Of a DNA stretch of 64,000 nucleotides, positions 49,243-58,262 are shown one piece after another. Location of the stretch: the NCBI RefSeq assembly GCF_900096975.1, contig NZ_FMYQ01000005.1, positions 124,001-188,000 of the forward strand, written 5' to 3'. The translations under genes were made by a program, and so were the position numbers. The notes under the pieces are model-generated. The model worked only from the letters and a program-made list of their open reading frames with translations. It made no database searches and was not told the origin of the DNA. The DNA is from Paraburkholderia lycopersici. Its GTDB lineage: Bacteria > Pseudomonadota > Gammaproteobacteria > Burkholderiales > Burkholderiaceae. Numbering within the stretch: position 1 is the first letter of the stretch; each line of letters opens with the position of its first letter.

Positions 49243-50082
49243 TCAATCGTTGTCGAGCGTGCGCTGGCGCAGCTCCTGCAGTTGCGATTCGACGACGGTA
49301 GCGTCTTCCGCGTCGGGACGCTCGTCGAGATATTGTTCGAGGTCTTCGAGCGCAGGCCGCAGATAGTCGAGCCGCGCATAAGCGAAGCCGCGATCGCGTA
49401 CTTCCTCGATGCTCTCGGGCAGCAGGATCACGAGCCGCTGCTGGATGGCGAGCAGGCGCTGCCAGCGTTCGGTCTGGAGATACACCGACTTCAGGTTGCG
49501 CAACATGCGCGCGACGATCTCGCGGCGCGTGGCCGGCTCGAGCAGCATACGCAATGCGCGCGCCACGGAGTCGCCGGCATTGGCGACGAAGGGCTCGAGC
49601 ATCTCCACCATGTCGGACTCGGTGAGCGTGCGGCCTGTGGTGGGATCGACCATCTCGTCGCCTTCGGGCAGCGAGACGCGCAGCAGAAAATGCCCCGGAA
49701 ACGACACGCCTTTCACCGGCAGATCGAGTTGCGCCGCCATCTCCAGATACAGCACCGCCAGCGAAATGGGAATGCCGCGCCGGCGCTTGAGCACGACGTT
49801 CAGGTGGCTATTGTCGGGGTCGAGGAAATCGTTGAGATTGGCCGCGAAGCCCATCTCGCGAAAAAAGCAGCGGTTGAGCACCGCAACCTGCTGGCGCACA
49901 TCTGCGCCTTCGGGCATGCGGCGGCGCACACGCAGCGCGAGTTCGTCGATCTCGGCGAGCGTGCCTTGCAGATCGAGATCGGGATACGCGTCCTGCGCGA
50001 TCGCGAGCGCCGCTTCGGTGAGCGGCAGGCTCTCGTCGTCGGCAACGAGCGCGCTGAAATAATCCAGAACCCGCGTAGTCAT
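49243..50082 (-). CDS. SirB1 family protein (transglutaminase-like core plus TPR-like tail)
   Basis: A 279-residue cytosolic protein with the SirB1/UPF0162 core (SHLNVVLKRRRGIPISLAVLYLE and VSFPGHFLLRV) and a helical C-terminal part resembling tetratricopeptide repeats. The biochemical function is unknown. It starts five bases after the murJ stop on the same strand, so it is co-transcribed with murJ. A GTG nine bases upstream of the ATG is an alternative start. Confidence 0.88.
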   Translation of the reverse strand: MTTRVLDYFSALVADDESLPLTEAALAIAQDAYPDLDLQGTLAEIDELALRVRRRMPEGADVRQQVAVLNRCFFREMGFAANLNDFLDPDNSHLNVVLKRRRGIPISLAVLYLEMAAQLDLPVKGVSFPGHFLLRVSLPEGDEMVDPTTGRTLTESDMVEMLEPFVANAGDSVARALRMLLEPATRREIVARMLRNLKSVYLQTERWQRLLAIQQRLVILLPESIEEVRDRGFAYARLDYLRPALEDLEQYLDERPDAEDATVVESQLQELRQRTLDND

Positions 50083-50087
50083 CGTTG

Positions 50088-51638
50088 TCACTTCGCCCGC
50101 CTCTTGAAGTACGCGTATTTGAAGCCCATCAACCACAGCATACCGAAATATAACGTCGCGAACAGGACGAGGCACGCACCGAGCAGAGCAATGCGCGCGA
50201 GCGGTTCGTGGCGCAGGGCGATCCAGTCGTAGCTGATCGCACACCAGTGCATCGCGCCTGCCAGCACGAGACATGCCCCGAGCAACTGCGCGAAGAACGG
50301 GGTCCAGCCCGGCGACGGCATGTAGATGCCGCGGCGGCGCAGCCCGATGAAGAGCAGGAGCGCGTTCATGCAGGCGCCCAGGCCGACCGAGAGCGTGAGG
50401 CCCGCGTGCGAGAAGATCGGCACGAAGATGTAATTGCTGATCTGCGTGGCGATGAGCACGCCGACGCCGATCTTCACCGGCGTCTTGATGTCCTGGCGCG
50501 CGTAAAACCCAGGAGCGAGGATCTTGATGAGGATGAGGCCGATGAGCCCCACCCCGTATGCCGCGAGCGCGCGGCCCGTCATGACGACCGAGTTGGCGTC
50601 GAACTTGCCGTAGTGAAACAGGGTAGCCGTGAGCGGCTCGGCGAAGAAGAAGAGCGCAACGGCCGAAGGCGCGGCGAGCAGGAAGGTCACACGCAGGCCC
50701 CAGTCGAGCAGCGCCGAGTACTCGTGCGGATCGGCGTCGACGTGCGCCTTCGAGAGGCTGGGCAGGAGGATCGTGCCAAGCGCCACGCCGAGCAGCGCCG
50801 TGGGAAATTCCATCAGGCGGTCGGCGTAGTTGATCCACGATACGGCGCCGGCGCCGAGCCGCGAGGCGATATTGGTGTTGATGATGAGGCTGATCTGCGC
50901 GACCGAAACGGCGAACATGGCCGGCACCATCTTCGCGAGCACGCGCTTCACGCCGCGGTGGGCGAGCGCCTTGAGCGGGTTCAGGCCGATGCGCGGCATC
51001 ATGTCGATGCGCTTGAGGCCGGGCAACTGTACGAGGAATTGCAGCACGCCGCCCACGATCACGGCCCACGCGAGCGCGTAGACGGGCTGCTTCATGTGAG
51101 GCGCGAACGCCACGGCCGCCGCGATGAACGAGACGTTCAGCAGCACCGGCGCGAACGCGGGCAGCGAAAACTGCTTGTATGTGTTCAGCACGCCGGACGC
51201 GAGTGACGTCAGCGAGATGAACACGATGTACGGGAACATGATGCGCGTCATCGCGACGGCGAGCGGGAACGCTTGCCCGTCGTTCTTCAAGCCCGACGCG
51301 ACCACGATCACGACGAACGACGCGCCGAAAATGCCGAGCAGCGAGAGAACGGCGAGCGCCCAGGCGAGCACGGTCGAGGTCGCATCGACGAGCGCGCGCG
51401 TAGCGTCGTGGCCCTTCTGGTTCTTGAATTCCGCGAGAATCGGCACGAACGCCTGCGAAAACGCGCCTTCTGCCGAGATGCGGCGCAGCAGGTTGGGGAT
51501 GCGAAACGCGACGTAGAACGCGTCGGTGTACTGGCTCGCGCCAAACGCGCGCGCAATCAGCGTTTCTCGGGCCAGACCGGTCACGCGCGACAGCAGCGTG
51601 AAGCCGCTGACTGTCAGCAGGGCTCGGAATAGATTCAT
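50088..51638 (-). CDS. murJ: Lipid II flippase MurJ
   Basis: Moves lipid II across the inner membrane for peptidoglycan synthesis. It has 516 residues and about fourteen membrane helices. N-terminal SRVTGLARETLIARAFGAS and RIPNLLRR-ISAEGAFSQAFVP are hallmarks (MviN family). The family start fits the ATG at 51638, but there is no Shine-Dalgarno: the preceding bases are TATAAT-GACCGCCCC. A TATAAT nine bases before the ATG suggests a leaderless or nearly leaderless mRNA. It is divergent from rpsT. Confidence 0.96.
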   Translation of the reverse strand: MNLFRALLTVSGFTLLSRVTGLARETLIARAFGASQYTDAFYVAFRIPNLLRRISAEGAFSQAFVPILAEFKNQKGHDATRALVDATSTVLAWALAVLSLLGIFGASFVVIVVASGLKNDGQAFPLAVAMTRIMFPYIVFISLTSLASGVLNTYKQFSLPAFAPVLLNVSFIAAAVAFAPHMKQPVYALAWAVIVGGVLQFLVQLPGLKRIDMMPRIGLNPLKALAHRGVKRVLAKMVPAMFAVSVAQISLIINTNIASRLGAGAVSWINYADRLMEFPTALLGVALGTILLPSLSKAHVDADPHEYSALLDWGLRVTFLLAAPSAVALFFFAEPLTATLFHYGKFDANSVVMTGRALAAYGVGLIGLILIKILAPGFYARQDIKTPVKIGVGVLIATQISNYIFVPIFSHAGLTLSVGLGACMNALLLFIGLRRRGIYMPSPGWTPFFAQLLGACLVLAGAMHWCAISYDWIALRHEPLARIALLGACLVLFATLYFGMLWLMGFKYAYFKRRAK

Positions 51639-51647
51639 GGGGCGGTC

Positions 51648-51653
51648 ATTATA
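51648..51653 (-). promoter_or_regulatory. murJ -10 element very close to the start codon
   Basis: TATAAT on the minus strand, nine bases before the murJ ATG. No clear -35 at 16-18 bases. If used, the mRNA would begin within about three bases of the ATG. Confidence 0.45.
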
Positions 51654-51834
51654 CGGGCGCCGTCAGGTCCGTCGCAGATGCGTGGCGTCAAGGCCCGAGC
51701 GGCGGCGCATACGGCGAGGCGGCAACGGCGGAAGTGCGCTGATTGAAGTCCGCTGATTGAAGTCCGCTGATTGTGACCGCGTCGCGGTACTGGCGTTCAC
51801 CTCCGGCCGCACCCTTTCTGCCGATCGCCGTTGA

Positions 51835-51864
51835 TTGCTGCACCGATTAACTTGCTGCTATAAT
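51835..51864 (+). promoter_or_regulatory. Sigma-70 promoter of rpsT
   Basis: TTGCTG (51835-51840), 18-bp spacer, TATAAT (51859-51864), the -10 being a perfect consensus. Confidence 0.75.
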
Positions 51865-52133
51865 CGCCGATTCGAGTTCTCTCAATGGGTGCTCGAAGCG
51901 CGTCTTGGAAAGGAAGCGAAAGAGTTAAACGTGGCCGGAAGGTTCGGGCTGACCTCTTCGCTTTGGCACAAAAGGCGCGGCCGGCAAGCAGATGCAGTCC
52001 GCGCAAGCGAACCCGGCGAATACCGTTTTGCGCTTTCCGGCAACATTGCCGAAAGTGCAAATCCAGGCAAAGAGCGTCGCCCCGCAAGACTCATTGTCGG
52101 CAAGCCTCTGCTCCGCAAACTCAAGGAATCGTA

Positions 52134-52406
52134 ATGGCAAACTCCGCACAAGCACGCAAGCGCGCCCGTCAGGCCGCGAAGGCAAACTCGCACAACTCGG
52201 CACTGCGCTCGAAGTTCCGCACCGCCATCAAGGCCGTTCGCAAGGCAATCGACGCCGGCGACAAGGCAGCGGCCGCCGAAGTTCTGAAGGCATCGGCAAA
52301 GACGCTCGACATCATCGCCGACAAGAAGATCGTCCACAAGAACAAGGCCGCTCGCCACAAGAGCCGCCTGGCTGCCGCCATCAAGGCGATGCAAGCCGCG
52401 CAGTAA
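52134..52406 (+). CDS. rpsT: 30S ribosomal protein S20
   Basis: A 90-residue basic, helical protein that binds 16S rRNA during 30S assembly. [20 protein letters not shown] at the start and the [13 protein letters not shown]-terminal region are typical. AAGGAA precedes the ATG. Expression is from a consensus promoter through an unusually long leader of about 263 bases. A strong terminator follows. Confidence 0.97.
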   Translation: MANSAQARKRARQAAKANSHNSALRSKFRTAIKAVRKAIDAGDKAAAAEVLKASAKTLDIIADKKIVHKNKAARHKSRLAAAIKAMQAAQ

Positions 52407-52455
52407 GCGTTTCGGGGGCCGCCACGGCGGCCATGACCCGTTTCCGCTGCGTCAC

Positions 52456-52481
52456 AAAAAACCCGCTTCGGCGGGTTTTTT
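52456..52481 (+). terminator. Intrinsic terminator of rpsT
   Basis: CCCGC-TTCG-GCGGG flanked by A6 and T6. Confidence 0.92.
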
Positions 52482-52520
52482 GTTTGCGCTTTCCGTCCGT
52501 CGCACCACCCGCGAAAGCGC

Positions 52521-52542
52521 AAAAAAACCCGCCGAAGCGGGT
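52521..52542 (-). terminator. Intrinsic terminator of the DUF3579 gene
   Basis: On the minus strand ACCCGC-TTCG-GCGGGT followed by T7. The same hairpin as the rpsT terminator, in the opposite orientation 40 bases away. Confidence 0.88.
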
Positions 52543-52605
52543 CATTCGTTGCGCCAGGCGGGCAGTCGGCCCCGACCGGGGCACGCCTGCAGCCGCAGCG
52601 CGCCG

Positions 52606-52953
52606 TTAGCGCGTGCCGCCCTGCTGCGTCGCGTGATCCTGCGGCAACTCGCATGCCTCGGTCACGACGAGGTCGTTGTCTTTGGCGAAGTTCATCACGA
52701 AGTTGAAGGCCATCGGCTCGACGTCCTTCAGACGCGAATCCAGCACCACGACCTTGAGGTCGCCGATCATTGTCGGGCGCACGTAGAGCGAGTAGCGGAG
52801 ATATGCGTTCGGCCCGCGCGCATTGGCCGTCGCCTTGGGGCCAAAGCTCGACATCACACCCGCCAGACGCTCCGACCAGTCGCTCGGACGAAACTTCTTC
52901 CCCTTGCTGGTGATGCCTTGAATGAAGTATTCGGTTGGAGCTTCGTCGGCCAT
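52606..52953 (-). CDS. DUF3579 family protein
   Basis: A 115-residue protein typical of betaproteobacteria (EYFIQGITSKGKKFRPSDW, then LYVRPTMIGDLKVVVLD). The function is unknown. It lies divergent from argF, an arrangement common in Burkholderiales. The ATG at 52953 is chosen by family comparison; no strong ribosome-binding site is visible. A TATAAT at 53320-53315 on the minus strand, far upstream, is a possible -10. Confidence 0.85.
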   Translation of the reverse strand: MADEAPTEYFIQGITSKGKKFRPSDWSERLAGVMSSFGPKATANARGPNAYLRYSLYVRPTMIGDLKVVVLDSRLKDVEPMAFNFVMNFAKDNDLVVTEACELPQDHATQQGGTR

Positions 52954-53552
52954 GCAGAAGTACCTGTGTGTATAGCTGCTGGGTGCGTTTGCAGCATGTA
53001 ACGGCGGCACGAGCGCTGCGCCCGCGTTTTTGTCGCGGGATGCCGGCCGCGGGAGTTCGCCCGCCGCCACGCGCATGGACAGTCCGATGCATAGGGAACG
53101 GCTGCCCGCGCACCCCGCCCGGCTTCAAGTCTCGAAAATGGCCGGCGACGCACTTGCAAAACATCGCAAGCCGTTCGACAAGCCGATTTCGCGGCGCACT
53201 GCCAGTCAGCGCACAGGCCGCTCCCGCGGGCTTGCCTGCCGCTGCCGCGAGGCGTTGCCACCTTGCCGACACATACGCTCAGGGCCCGTTTGTCGTGCCT
53301 AAGAAATCGCTGAGATTATAGCGTACCGACCGTTTTGACGCACCGCACACAAGGCATCCGAAAGACGAAAGCCGGTCCCGCAGATGTCGACCGGGCCGCC
53401 GCCTGCCGCGCGCCGGCACATGCCGCCCAACTTTTGGGCAACTCGTCAAAATGCGCAAAATCCTTTATGCTGCTTTGACTTACCACCAACCGCAGCGGCG
53501 TCGCCGGCCCAAACCTGCAGTTCGAGGCCGGATCGGGCGCCGTTTTCGCTTC
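52954..53552. other. Divergent region DUF3579 gene / argF
   Basis: This 599-base gap has a minus-strand TATAAT (53320-53315) without a convincing -35, and a small perfect hairpin GCCCAA-CTT-TTGGGC (53425-53439) about 115 bases before argF. No gene is recognised. Confidence 0.5.
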
Positions 53553-54482
53553 ATGACCTCCCGGACCATACGCCATTACCTGCAGTTCAAGGATTTCTCT
53601 CTTGACGATTATGAATATGTGCTGGAGCGCGCGCGCATCCTGAAGCGCAAGTTCAAGAATTACGAGACCTATCACCCGCTGCACGACCGCACGCTGGCGA
53701 TGATCTTCGAGAAGAGTTCCACGCGCACGCGCCTCTCGTTCGAAGCAGGTATCTTCCAGCTGGGTGGCCACGCCGTGTTCATGAACACGCGCGACACGCA
53801 GCTCGGCCGCGGCGAGCCGATCGAGGACTCGGCGCAGGTTATCTCGCGCATGGTCGACATCATCATGATCCGCACGTTCGGCCAGGACATCATCCGTCGC
53901 TTTGCCGAAAGCTCGCGCGTGCCCGTCATCAACGGCCTCACGAACGAATATCACCCCTGCCAGGTGCTGGCCGACATCTTCACGTACTACGAGCATCGCG
54001 GCCCGATTCGCGGCAAGACCGTCGCGTGGGTCGGCGACGCCAACAACATGCTCTACACGTGGATCGAAGCCGCGCAGATCCTCGACTTCAAGCTGCGCAT
54101 CTCCACGCCGCCGGGCTATCCGCTCGACCCGACGCTGGTCGCGCCTGAAAGCAAGCCATTCTACGAAATGTTCGACGATCCGCACGACGCCTGCGGCGGC
54201 GCGGACCTCGTCACGACCGACGTGTGGACGAGCATGGGCTTCGAAGCCGAGAACGAAGCGCGCAAGAAGGCCTTCGCCGACTGGTGCGTGGACGCCCCGA
54301 TGATGGCCCGCGCCAACGCCGACGCGCTCTTCATGCACTGCCTGCCCGCGCACCGGGGCGAGGAAGTGAGCGCCGAGGTGATCGACGGCCCGCAAAGCGT
54401 GGTCTGGGACGAGGCGGAAAACCGCCTGCACGTGCAGAAGGCGCTGATGGAGTTCCTGCTGCTCGGTCGTCTGAATCACTGA
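53553..54482 (+). CDS. argF: Ornithine carbamoyltransferase, anabolic
   Basis: Makes citrulline from ornithine and carbamoyl phosphate in arginine synthesis. It has 309 residues. Carbamoyl-phosphate site STRTR (in EKSSTRTRLSFE), HPCQ, the ornithine loop DVWTSMG and HCLPAHRG are intact. The ATG at 53553 (MTSRTIRHYLQF) fits the family length; the longer frame from 53451 is unconserved. Confidence 0.96.
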   Translation: MTSRTIRHYLQFKDFSLDDYEYVLERARILKRKFKNYETYHPLHDRTLAMIFEKSSTRTRLSFEAGIFQLGGHAVFMNTRDTQLGRGEPIEDSAQVISRMVDIIMIRTFGQDIIRRFAESSRVPVINGLTNEYHPCQVLADIFTYYEHRGPIRGKTVAWVGDANNMLYTWIEAAQILDFKLRISTPPGYPLDPTLVAPESKPFYEMFDDPHDACGGADLVTTDVWTSMGFEAENEARKKAFADWCVDAPMMARANADALFMHCLPAHRGEEVSAEVIDGPQSVVWDEAENRLHVQKALMEFLLLGRLNH

Positions 54483-54506
54483 GCCGAACCCACGCAGCCG
54501 CCATGC

Positions 54507-54535
54507 AAAAAGCCGACCCTCGGGTCGGCTTTTTT
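54507..54535. terminator. Bidirectional intrinsic terminator, argF / iclR-type gene
   Basis: Stem GCCGACCC/GGGTCGGC (54512-54519 and 54522-54529) between A5 and T6. Confidence 0.9.
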
Positions 54536-54549
54536 ATGCGCGCCCGCAG

Positions 54550-55362
54550 TCAGACCGTTTCGCCGAGACGCCGGGCCAGCGACTTCAGGAGCGGCGCCAC
54601 ACGCTCCCGGAATACCTCAGGCCCCATCGACGAAGCCGGCCCGCTGCAACTGAGCACGAGCCAGCGCCGTTCGCGCGGCTCGCGAAACGGCACCGCTACC
54701 GCATTGACGTCTTCGTGCCAATCGCGAAACGAATAGCAGCACCCTTCCCGCCCGAACGCCTCGATCTCGCGCTTCGCGGCCTCAACCAGCGCCGGCCCCT
54801 CGGCGCCCGCCGCCTTCTCCAGTTCCGCGAACAGCGCCATGCGCACGTCGATCGGCTGCACGGCGAGGTAGGCGCGGCCCATCGAGCTCGTCAGCATCGA
54901 GAGGCGCGAGCCCGAGGCGAGGCCGAGCGTGAGCGCCGTCTCGCTGCGGATCGTCTCCAGATAAATCACGTCGAGGCCGTCGCGACAGCCCAGCGACACC
55001 GCGGCGCCCACCTCGCGCGCGAACGCCCGCATATGAGGGCGCGCGAGCTCCAGCGTGTCGATGCCCGAGAGCAGCCCGAAGCCGAGTGACAGCACCCCGG
55101 CGTCGAGCGCGTATTTGCCGAGCGATTCGTCGAAGCGCAGGTAGCCGAGCACGGTGAGCGTGTAGGCGAGCCGGTTCACGGTCGCCTTCGGCAAGCCGGT
55201 GCGCTCCACGAAATCACGGTTGCCAAGCAGCGTTTCGCCGGGGCGGAATGCGCGCAGCAGGTCGAGACCGCGCGCAAGCGCCACGACGAACTTGCGCTCG
55301 TCGATCGGGCCGTCGGCCAGCGAGGAAGAAAACGAAGAAGTGGTCGATCCGGATGCAGACAT
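54550..55362 (-). CDS. IclR-family transcriptional regulator
   Basis: A 270-residue regulator with an N-terminal winged helix-turn-helix (FVERTGLPKATVNRLAYTL, about 50-70) and a C-terminal IclR effector domain (YLETIRSETALTLGLASG, later CCYSFRDWHEDVNAVAVPF). It is divergent from glutaryl-CoA dehydrogenase, and clear palindromes lie between them, so it probably controls that gene and itself. The effector may be glutarate, glutaryl-CoA or a lysine or aromatic breakdown intermediate; this is inference. No ribosome-binding site is obvious at the ATG. Confidence 0.9.
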   Translation of the reverse strand: MSASGSTTSSFSSSLADGPIDERKFVVALARGLDLLRAFRPGETLLGNRDFVERTGLPKATVNRLAYTLTVLGYLRFDESLGKYALDAGVLSLGFGLLSGIDTLELARPHMRAFAREVGAAVSLGCRDGLDVIYLETIRSETALTLGLASGSRLSMLTSSMGRAYLAVQPIDVRMALFAELEKAAGAEGPALVEAAKREIEAFGREGCCYSFRDWHEDVNAVAVPFREPRERRWLVLSCSGPASSMGPEVFRERVAPLLKSLARRLGETV

Positions 55363-55370
55363 GGGCGCGC

Positions 55371-55441
55371 TAGTGCTACACTAAGGTCAATTTGCAAAAC
55401 ATTGTTCCGCATAGCGGAACTTCAGTCAAGCGCAAATTTGC
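55371..55441. promoter_or_regulatory. Nested palindromes, candidate IclR operator
   Basis: The core is GTTCCGC-ATA-GCGGAAC (55404-55420), perfect 7-bp arms. It is almost co-centred with an outer pair AATTTGC (55389-55395) and GCAAATT (55432-55438). A smaller TAGTG-CTA-CACTA (55371-55383) lies next to the regulator start. Confidence 0.75.
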
Positions 55442-55478
55442 CCACTTCTAAGGATTCAGGAAAGGAAGGAGAGACACC

Positions 55479-56669
55479 ATGGCCGCACACGCCCAGTTCC
55501 ATTGGGAAGACCCGCTTCTGCTCGACCAGCAGCTCACCGAAGAAGAGCGCATGGTGCGCGACGCCGCCGCCGCGTATGCGCAGGACAAGCTCGCGCCGCG
55601 CGTGCTTGAGGCGTTCCGCCATGAAAAGACGGATGCCTCGATCTTCCGCGAAATGGGCGAAGTCGGCCTGCTCGGCCCGACGATTCCCGAGCAATACGGC
55701 GGCCCCGGCCTCAACTATGTGAGCTATGGTCTCATCGCGCGCGAAGTGGAGCGCGTCGATTCCGGATATCGATCGATGATGTCGGTGCAGTCGTCGCTCG
55801 TGATGGTGCCCATCTTCGAATTCGGCTCGGAGGCGCAAAAGCAGAAGTACCTGCCCAAGCTCGCAAGCGGCGAATGGATCGGCTGCTTCGGCCTCACGGA
55901 GCCGAACCACGGATCGGACCCGGGCAGCATGGTCACGCGCGCGAAGAAAGTGAACGGCGGCTATTCGCTCTCGGGCGCGAAAATGTGGATCACGAACTCG
56001 CCGATCGCCGACGTATTCGTCGTCTGGGCAAAGCTCGAGGAAGACGGCAAGGACGACATCCGCGGCTTCATCCTGGAAAAAGGCTGGAAGGGTCTCTCGG
56101 CGCCGGCCATTCACGGCAAGGTGGGCCTGCGCGCGTCGATCACCGGCGAAATCGTACTCGACGAAGTATTCGTGCCGGAAGAGAACATCATGCCGGGCGT
56201 CAAAGGCCTGCGCGGTCCGTTCACGTGCCTGAACTCGGCGCGCTATGGCATCGCCTGGGGCGCGCTCGGCGCGGCGGAATCCTGCTGGCACACGGCGCGC
56301 CAGTATGTGCTCGACCGCAAGCAGTTCGGCCGCCCGCTCGCGGCAAACCAGTTGATCCAGAAGAAGCTCGCCGACATGCAGACGGAAATCACGCTCGGCC
56401 TGCAGGGTTGCCTGCGTCTTGGCCGCATGAAGGACGAAGGCACGGCGGCCGTCGAGATCACGTCGATCATGAAGCGCAATTCGTGCGGCAAGTCGCTCGA
56501 CATCGCGCGCCTCGCGCGCGACATGCTGGGCGGCAACGGCATTTCCGACGAGTTCGGCGTGGCGCGCCACCTCGTGAACCTCGAAGTCGTGAATACCTAC
56601 GAAGGCACGCACGACATCCACGCGCTGATCCTCGGCCGCGCGCAAACGGGCATTCAGGCGTTCTTCTGA
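55479..56669 (+). CDS. gcdH: Glutaryl-CoA dehydrogenase
   Basis: FAD enzyme that oxidises and decarboxylates glutaryl-CoA to crotonyl-CoA in lysine, tryptophan and aromatic degradation. It has 396 residues of the acyl-CoA dehydrogenase fold. Marker segments are [47 protein letters not shown], and the catalytic glutamate in [18 protein letters not shown] strong AAGGAGAGA site precedes the ATG. Controlled most likely by the divergent IclR protein. Confidence 0.93.
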   Translation: MAAHAQFHWEDPLLLDQQLTEEERMVRDAAAAYAQDKLAPRVLEAFRHEKTDASIFREMGEVGLLGPTIPEQYGGPGLNYVSYGLIAREVERVDSGYRSMMSVQSSLVMVPIFEFGSEAQKQKYLPKLASGEWIGCFGLTEPNHGSDPGSMVTRAKKVNGGYSLSGAKMWITNSPIADVFVVWAKLEEDGKDDIRGFILEKGWKGLSAPAIHGKVGLRASITGEIVLDEVFVPEENIMPGVKGLRGPFTCLNSARYGIAWGALGAAESCWHTARQYVLDRKQFGRPLAANQLIQKKLADMQTEITLGLQGCLRLGRMKDEGTAAVEITSIMKRNSCGKSLDIARLARDMLGGNGISDEFGVARHLVNLEVVNTYEGTHDIHALILGRAQTGIQAFF

Positions 56670-56700
56670 TCGCCGTCCCACCCAGCGCCAAAGCGCACAA

Positions 56701-56736
56701 AAAAACGCCGCACGAGTCAATTCGTGCGGCGTTTTT
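56701..56736. terminator. Bidirectional intrinsic terminator, gcdH / peroxiredoxin gene
   Basis: Perfect 15-bp stem AAAAACGCCGCACGA with loop GTCAAT, T-rich on both strands. Confidence 0.92.
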
Positions 56737-56790
56737 GTTTTGGCGGTGGCCTCGCGCGTTTGCGGCTCCGCAAGCGCTGCGCCAACCGGC

Positions 56791-57429
56791 TTACTTGTTC
56801 GGCTGCGGCGTCATGCGCAGATACGGGCGCAGCGCTTTGTAGCCCTTCGGAAACTTCTGCTTGATGACTTCCTCGTCCTTCAGCGACGGCACGATCACGA
56901 CATCGTCACCCTGCTTCCAGTTGCCGGGCGTCGCGACCTGGTAGTTGTCGGTGAGTTGCAGCGAGTCGATCACGCGCAACACTTCGTCGAAGTTGCGGCC
57001 CGTGCTCGCCGGGTACGTAATGATGAGACGCACCTTCTTGTTCGGGTCGATCACGAAGAGCGAGCGAACCGTGAGCGTCTCGTTCGCGTTCGGGTGGATC
57101 ATGTCGTAGAGCGTGGACACCTTGCGGTCGCCATCCGCGAGAATCGGGAAACCGACGCTCGCCGCCTGCGTCTCGTTGATGTCCTTGATCCACTCGTTGT
57201 GCGACTGGGCGCTGTCCACCGAAAGCGCGATGGTCTTCACGTTGCGCTTTTCGAACTCGTCCTTGAGCTTCGCGGTCAGGCCAAGCTCGGTCGTGCAGAC
57301 CGGCGTGAAGTCGGCGGGGTGCGAAAAAAGCACGCCCCAGCTGTTGCCGAGCCACTCGTGAAACTTGATGTGTCCAATGCTCGAGTCCTGCTCGAAGTCG
57401 GGTGCGATGTCGCCAAGACGTAGACTCAT
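56791..57429 (-). CDS. 1-Cys peroxiredoxin (Prx6 type)
   Basis: Thiol peroxidase reducing H2O2 and organic hydroperoxides. It has 212 residues. The peroxidatic cysteine is in HPADFTPVCTTELG near residue 45 and is the only cysteine in the protein, so it must use an external reductant. The Prx6-type C-terminus (KGYKALRPYLRMTPQP) is present. The ATG at 57429 matches the family; a longer frame to 57480 does not. Confidence 0.93.
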   Translation of the reverse strand: MSLRLGDIAPDFEQDSSIGHIKFHEWLGNSWGVLFSHPADFTPVCTTELGLTAKLKDEFEKRNVKTIALSVDSAQSHNEWIKDINETQAASVGFPILADGDRKVSTLYDMIHPNANETLTVRSLFVIDPNKKVRLIITYPASTGRNFDEVLRVIDSLQLTDNYQVATPGNWKQGDDVVIVPSLKDEEVIKQKFPKGYKALRPYLRMTPQPNK

Positions 57430-57763
57430 GGTGGTTCCTTTGAACGAGGTGGGCGCGCTGCCCGTTGATCCGGTAGACATTTACATGTCAAGCATACAGG
57501 TCCTGGTTGCGCCCCGCGAACGAACATCGCCTCACACCGGTATGAGTTTTTGTAATTTTGAGTCATTTGAGGGAAACTTTAGGTGCCGGATCAACTCAAT
57601 GACACTCACCTGTGCCCGTTTTTTGCTCCTGGATGCATGCCGGTGCACACGCCTGCGCGGGAACGGATCGTGCGAATTTGCGCTCGTGGCGGCGCGTCAC
57701 GCTTGCCAGCGCCCGTATCTTTGTTACGATTCACGCGTGATGTGACACGATGGGAGCCAGTCA
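57430..57763. other. Divergent region peroxiredoxin / DUF883 gene
   Basis: This 334-base gap has a GACAT-TTTAC-ATGTC dyad with a minus-strand TTGACA (57492-57487) near the peroxiredoxin side, though no -10 fits it, and the DUF883 promoter at the right. A perfect decamer palindrome TCACGCGTGA lies at 57731-57740. Confidence 0.5.
57703..57730 (+). promoter_or_regulatory. Sigma-70 promoter of the DUF883 gene
   Basis: TTGCCA (57703-57708), 16-bp spacer, TACGAT (57725-57730). A palindrome TCACGCGTGA overlaps the expected start point. Confidence 0.6.
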
Positions 57764-58066
57764 ATGTCAGAAGTCAACAAGGAGAGGCTGATGTCCGATA
57801 TCAAAACCGTCCTCGCAGATGCGGAGGACCTGCTCAAGCAGGCTGCGAGCGCCACGGGCGAGCGCGCTTCGGAGTTGCGTGAAACAGCACTCTCGCGTCT
57901 GAAACAGGCAAAAGAGAAGGCCGCCGACGTTCAGGTCGTCGTGGTGGAGAAAGGCAAGAAAGCCGTGCGCGCCACCGACGACTACGTGCACGAGCATCCG
58001 TGGGCGTCGATCGGCATCGCCGCCGGCGTGGGTGTGCTGGTCGGGCTGCTGATCAACCGCAAATAA
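57764..58066 (+). CDS. DUF883/ElaB-YqjD family membrane-anchored protein
   Basis: A 100-residue protein: an amphipathic helical, Ala/Lys/Glu-rich part (20-75), the conserved DDYVHEHPWASIGIAAG, and one C-terminal membrane helix ending in LLINRK. In E. coli this family binds ribosomes and anchors them to the inner membrane in stationary phase. GGGAG precedes the ATG at 57764; an internal ATG at 57791 also has a good site. First gene of a yqjDEK-like trio. Confidence 0.9.
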   Translation: MSEVNKERLMSDIKTVLADAEDLLKQAASATGERASELRETALSRLKQAKEKAADVQVVVVEKGKKAVRATDDYVHEHPWASIGIAAGVGVLVGLLINRK

Positions 58067-58262
58067 GCGGTCTACCAGCATCGCTGTGCGGCGCGGGCGG
58101 TAGCACCATCGCTCGCACCGTACCCGGGAAGCGTCTGGATGCCTTCGCGCCGGCCGCTTCCTGCTGGCTCAGCGTGCCGCGTGGTGGTTTAGCCGGGCGC
58201 TCTTGCCGGCTGTATTTTCTTGCGCATTGCTCGGGCACCCGCCTGCGCCACCTGCCTTCGCC

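Larger units (their letters stand above)
51639..52133. other. Divergent region murJ / rpsT with long rpsT leader
   Basis: This 495-base gap has a murJ -10 element next to the murJ ATG and the rpsT promoter at 51835-51864. The rpsT leader is about 263 bases. The leader has no stop codon in the rpsT frame from 51885, but its sequence is not protein-like. Confidence 0.6.

Noticed and set aside
57476..57492. Promoter of the peroxiredoxin gene from a minus-strand TTGACA
   Set aside because: No acceptable -10 element occurs 15-19 bases downstream.
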